Shown one piece after another: positions 23,432 through 24,934 of a stretch of 24,934 nt of DNA (position 1 is its first letter; every line of letters begins with the position of its first letter). Source of the stretch: a bacterium (GTDB lineage Bacteria > Desulfobacterota > Binatia > UBA12015). Where the stretch lies: contig JAPOLW010000005.1 of the NCBI GenBank assembly GCA_029976905.1, positions 1-24,934 of the forward strand, read 5' to 3'. Under the pieces are notes generated by a model. The model saw nothing but the letters and a program-made list of their open reading frames with translations, was not told the origin of the DNA and did not search any database. The position numbers were made by a program, and so were the translations under genes.

Positions 23432-24294
23432 TGCCCAGCCTCAAGGCCATTCGAAAACGGATCAGCTCGGTCAAAAGCACCCAGCAGATCACCAAGGCGA
23501 TGAAGATGGTCGCCGCGGCAAAGCTGCGCCGGGCGCAGGAAGCCGCCGTGCAGGCCCGTCCCTATTCCGAGAAGCTCGAGGGAATGGTCGCGCATCTCCT
23601 GCAACGGGTCGACTCGTCCTCCCACCCCCTGATGGCGGTGCCGGAGACGCGGGAGCGCTGCCTCGTCCTGGCCGTGACCAGCGACCGCGGCCTTTGCGGC
23701 GGTTACAACGCGAATCTTCTTCGCGACGTCGACGCCTTTCTCGCCGACGAAAGCGGCGACTTCGTCTTTACGTCGGTTGGAAGCAAAGGCCTCGACCACC
23801 TCAAGAGAACCGAGCGCGAGGTGGTCGCGACCCACGCCATGCCGACCGCACAGGAAGCCGGCCCCATCGCGCGTGACCTCGCGCGCGACGCCCAGCGTCT
23901 GTACCTCGCTGGCGAGGTGGATCGGGTCGTGGTCGCCTACAGCGCCTTCAAGTCGACCATGTCCCAGGTTCCGACGGTGGAACAATTGCTTCCCCTCGAG
24001 CACCACGACACCACCGAGGACCACGAGTCCGGCCACGAGTACGTCTTCGAGCCCAACCCCAACGAGATCATCGGATCTCTGCTTCCACGCCTCGTGGAGG
24101 TCCGTATCCTGCACGCGCTGCTCGAAGCCGGCGCGAGCGAATTGGCCGCTCGAATGACGGCCATGGATTCCGCCACGCGAAACGCTTCGGAAATGATCGA
24201 TCGCCTCACCCTCCAGATGAACCGGGCCCGCCAGGCCCAGATCACCACGGAGCTCATGGAGATCATCAGCGGCGCCGAGGCGCTGAACCAGTAG
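23431..24294 (+). CDS. atpG: F-type ATP synthase subunit gamma
   Basis: Gamma is the central rotor shaft. The 287-residue protein begins MPSLKAIRKRISSVKSTQQITKAMKMVAAAKLRRAQE, the long N-terminal helix. The middle Rossmann-like domain has VTSDRGLCGGYNANL. The C-terminal helix is ARMTAMDSATRNASEMIDRLTLQMNRARQAQITTELMEIISGAEAL. All family hallmarks are present and length is normal. A single base is shared with atpA, and atpD follows after 14 bp. Confidence 0.97.
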
Positions 24295-24308
24295 GAAGAG
24301 CCCAAATC

Positions 24309-24934
24309 ATGTCTGAGAACATCGGTCGCATCACGCAGGTCATCGGTCCCGTCCTCGACGTCGAGTTCGAGTCGGGGAAATTGCCCCCCATCTTCAACGC
24401 GCTGCGGATCACCAATCCCGCGATCAGCGATGAGGAAGACAACCTGGTCGTCGAGGTCGCGCAGCATCTCGGCGAGCGCACGGTGCGTTGCATCAGCATG
24501 GACTCGACCGAGGGGCTCGTGCGCGGCATGCCGGCCAAAGACACCGGAACCGGCATCTCGATCCCCGTCGGCGAGGCGACGCTCGGACGCATCATGAACG
24601 TCATCGGAGAGCCCGTGGACGAGCAGGGTCCGATCAAGAGCAAGGTCACGTGGCCGATCCATCGCGAGGCGCCGGCGTACGTCGACCAGGCGACCGAGCA
24701 GGAGATGCTTGTGACCGGAATCAAGGTCGTCGATCTGCTGGCCCCGTACCAGAAGGGAGGAAAGATTGGGCTGTTCGGAGGAGCCGGTGTCGGAAAGACG
24801 GTGCTCATCATGGAGCTGATTAACAACGTCGCCAAGGCGCACGGAGGTTTCTCTGTGTTTGCTGGTGTCGGAGAGCGCACTCGCGAGGGTAACGATCTCT
24901 ACCACGAGATGATCGAGGGAGGCGTTATCAAGAC
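24309..24934 (+). CDS. atpD: F-type ATP synthase subunit beta, 3' truncated by window edge
   Basis: Beta carries the catalytic ATP sites. The window holds 208 codons of about 470. It starts MSENIGRITQVIGPVLDVEFESGKLPP, the N-terminal beta-barrel, and continues into the nucleotide domain with IMNVIGEPVDEQGP and the P-loop GGAGVGKT (157-164). VFAGVGERTREGNDLYHEM carries the catalytic Glu-Arg region. The frame is still open at the last base. AGGAAGAG overlapping the atpG stop is the ribosome site for ATG 24309. Confidence 0.97.
   Translation, partial: MSENIGRITQVIGPVLDVEFESGKLPPIFNALRITNPAISDEEDNLVVEVAQHLGERTVRCISMDSTEGLVRGMPAKDTGTGISIPVGEATLGRIMNVIGEPVDEQGPIKSKVTWPIHREAPAYVDQATEQEMLVTGIKVVDLLAPYQKGGKIGLFGGAGVGKTVLIMELINNVAKAHGGFSVFAGVGERTREGNDLYHEMIEGGVIK

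Overview
This is a GC-rich bacterial chromosomal segment packed with housekeeping genes. The right-hand two thirds run rpmH-rnpA-yidD-yidC-mnmE-mnmG-rsmG-parA-parB-bactofilin-atpX-atpF-atpH-atpA-atpG-atpD, an origin-proximal order. A bactofilin between parAB and the ATP synthase genes, a paired b'/b stator and a signal peptide on AtpF point to a delta-type lineage (Myxococcota, Desulfobacterota, Binatota or a relative). I cannot place it more precisely. No tRNA, rRNA, IS element, prophage or CRISPR array was seen.

Layout. 1-1386: the 3' part of glmS. 1394-7310: lineage-variable genes in alternating orientation, comprising a family III CoA-transferase (-), a ribBX-type riboflavin gene (+), an SDR and a PagL-like outer-membrane lipid A deacylase in one unit (-), a DsbD-like periplasmic thiol protein lacking the membrane domain (+), and a two-domain GNAT (-). 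7364-10068: an unrecognised protein of about 550 residues with a HEWAH motif, overlapping gpsA by ATGA. 10138-10458: a small protein with two identical CCCH zinc-knuckle units and an Ala/Glu/Pro tail. 10567-13065: rpmH, rnpA, yidD and yidC, tightly overlapped. 13161-17099: mnmE, mnmG and rsmG. 17100-17624: a gene-free stretch holding a tandem parS array. 17625-20198: parA, parB and bactofilin. 20323-24934: the ATP synthase genes, cut off inside atpD.

How the parts work together. rpmH/rnpA/yidD/yidC serve ribosome assembly, tRNA 5' maturation and membrane protein insertion. MnmE and MnmG jointly modify the tRNA wobble uridine, and RsmG methylates 16S rRNA. ParA, ParB and parS segregate the origin, and bactofilin may scaffold that machinery at the cell pole. 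The atp genes encode the F1Fo rotary ATPase. Its subunits a and c are not in this window.

The most notable non-standard items are: four complete parS motifs plus one degenerate copy at the head of 45-46 bp direct repeats upstream of parA; further parS-like palindromes inside mnmG and rsmG; a RibBA-like protein whose GTP cyclohydrolase half has lost every zinc cysteine; a DsbD alpha-gamma fusion without the beta domain; the HEWAH protein; and the twin CCCH protein. None of these is proof of a wholly new system. The HEWAH protein and the parS array are the best leads.
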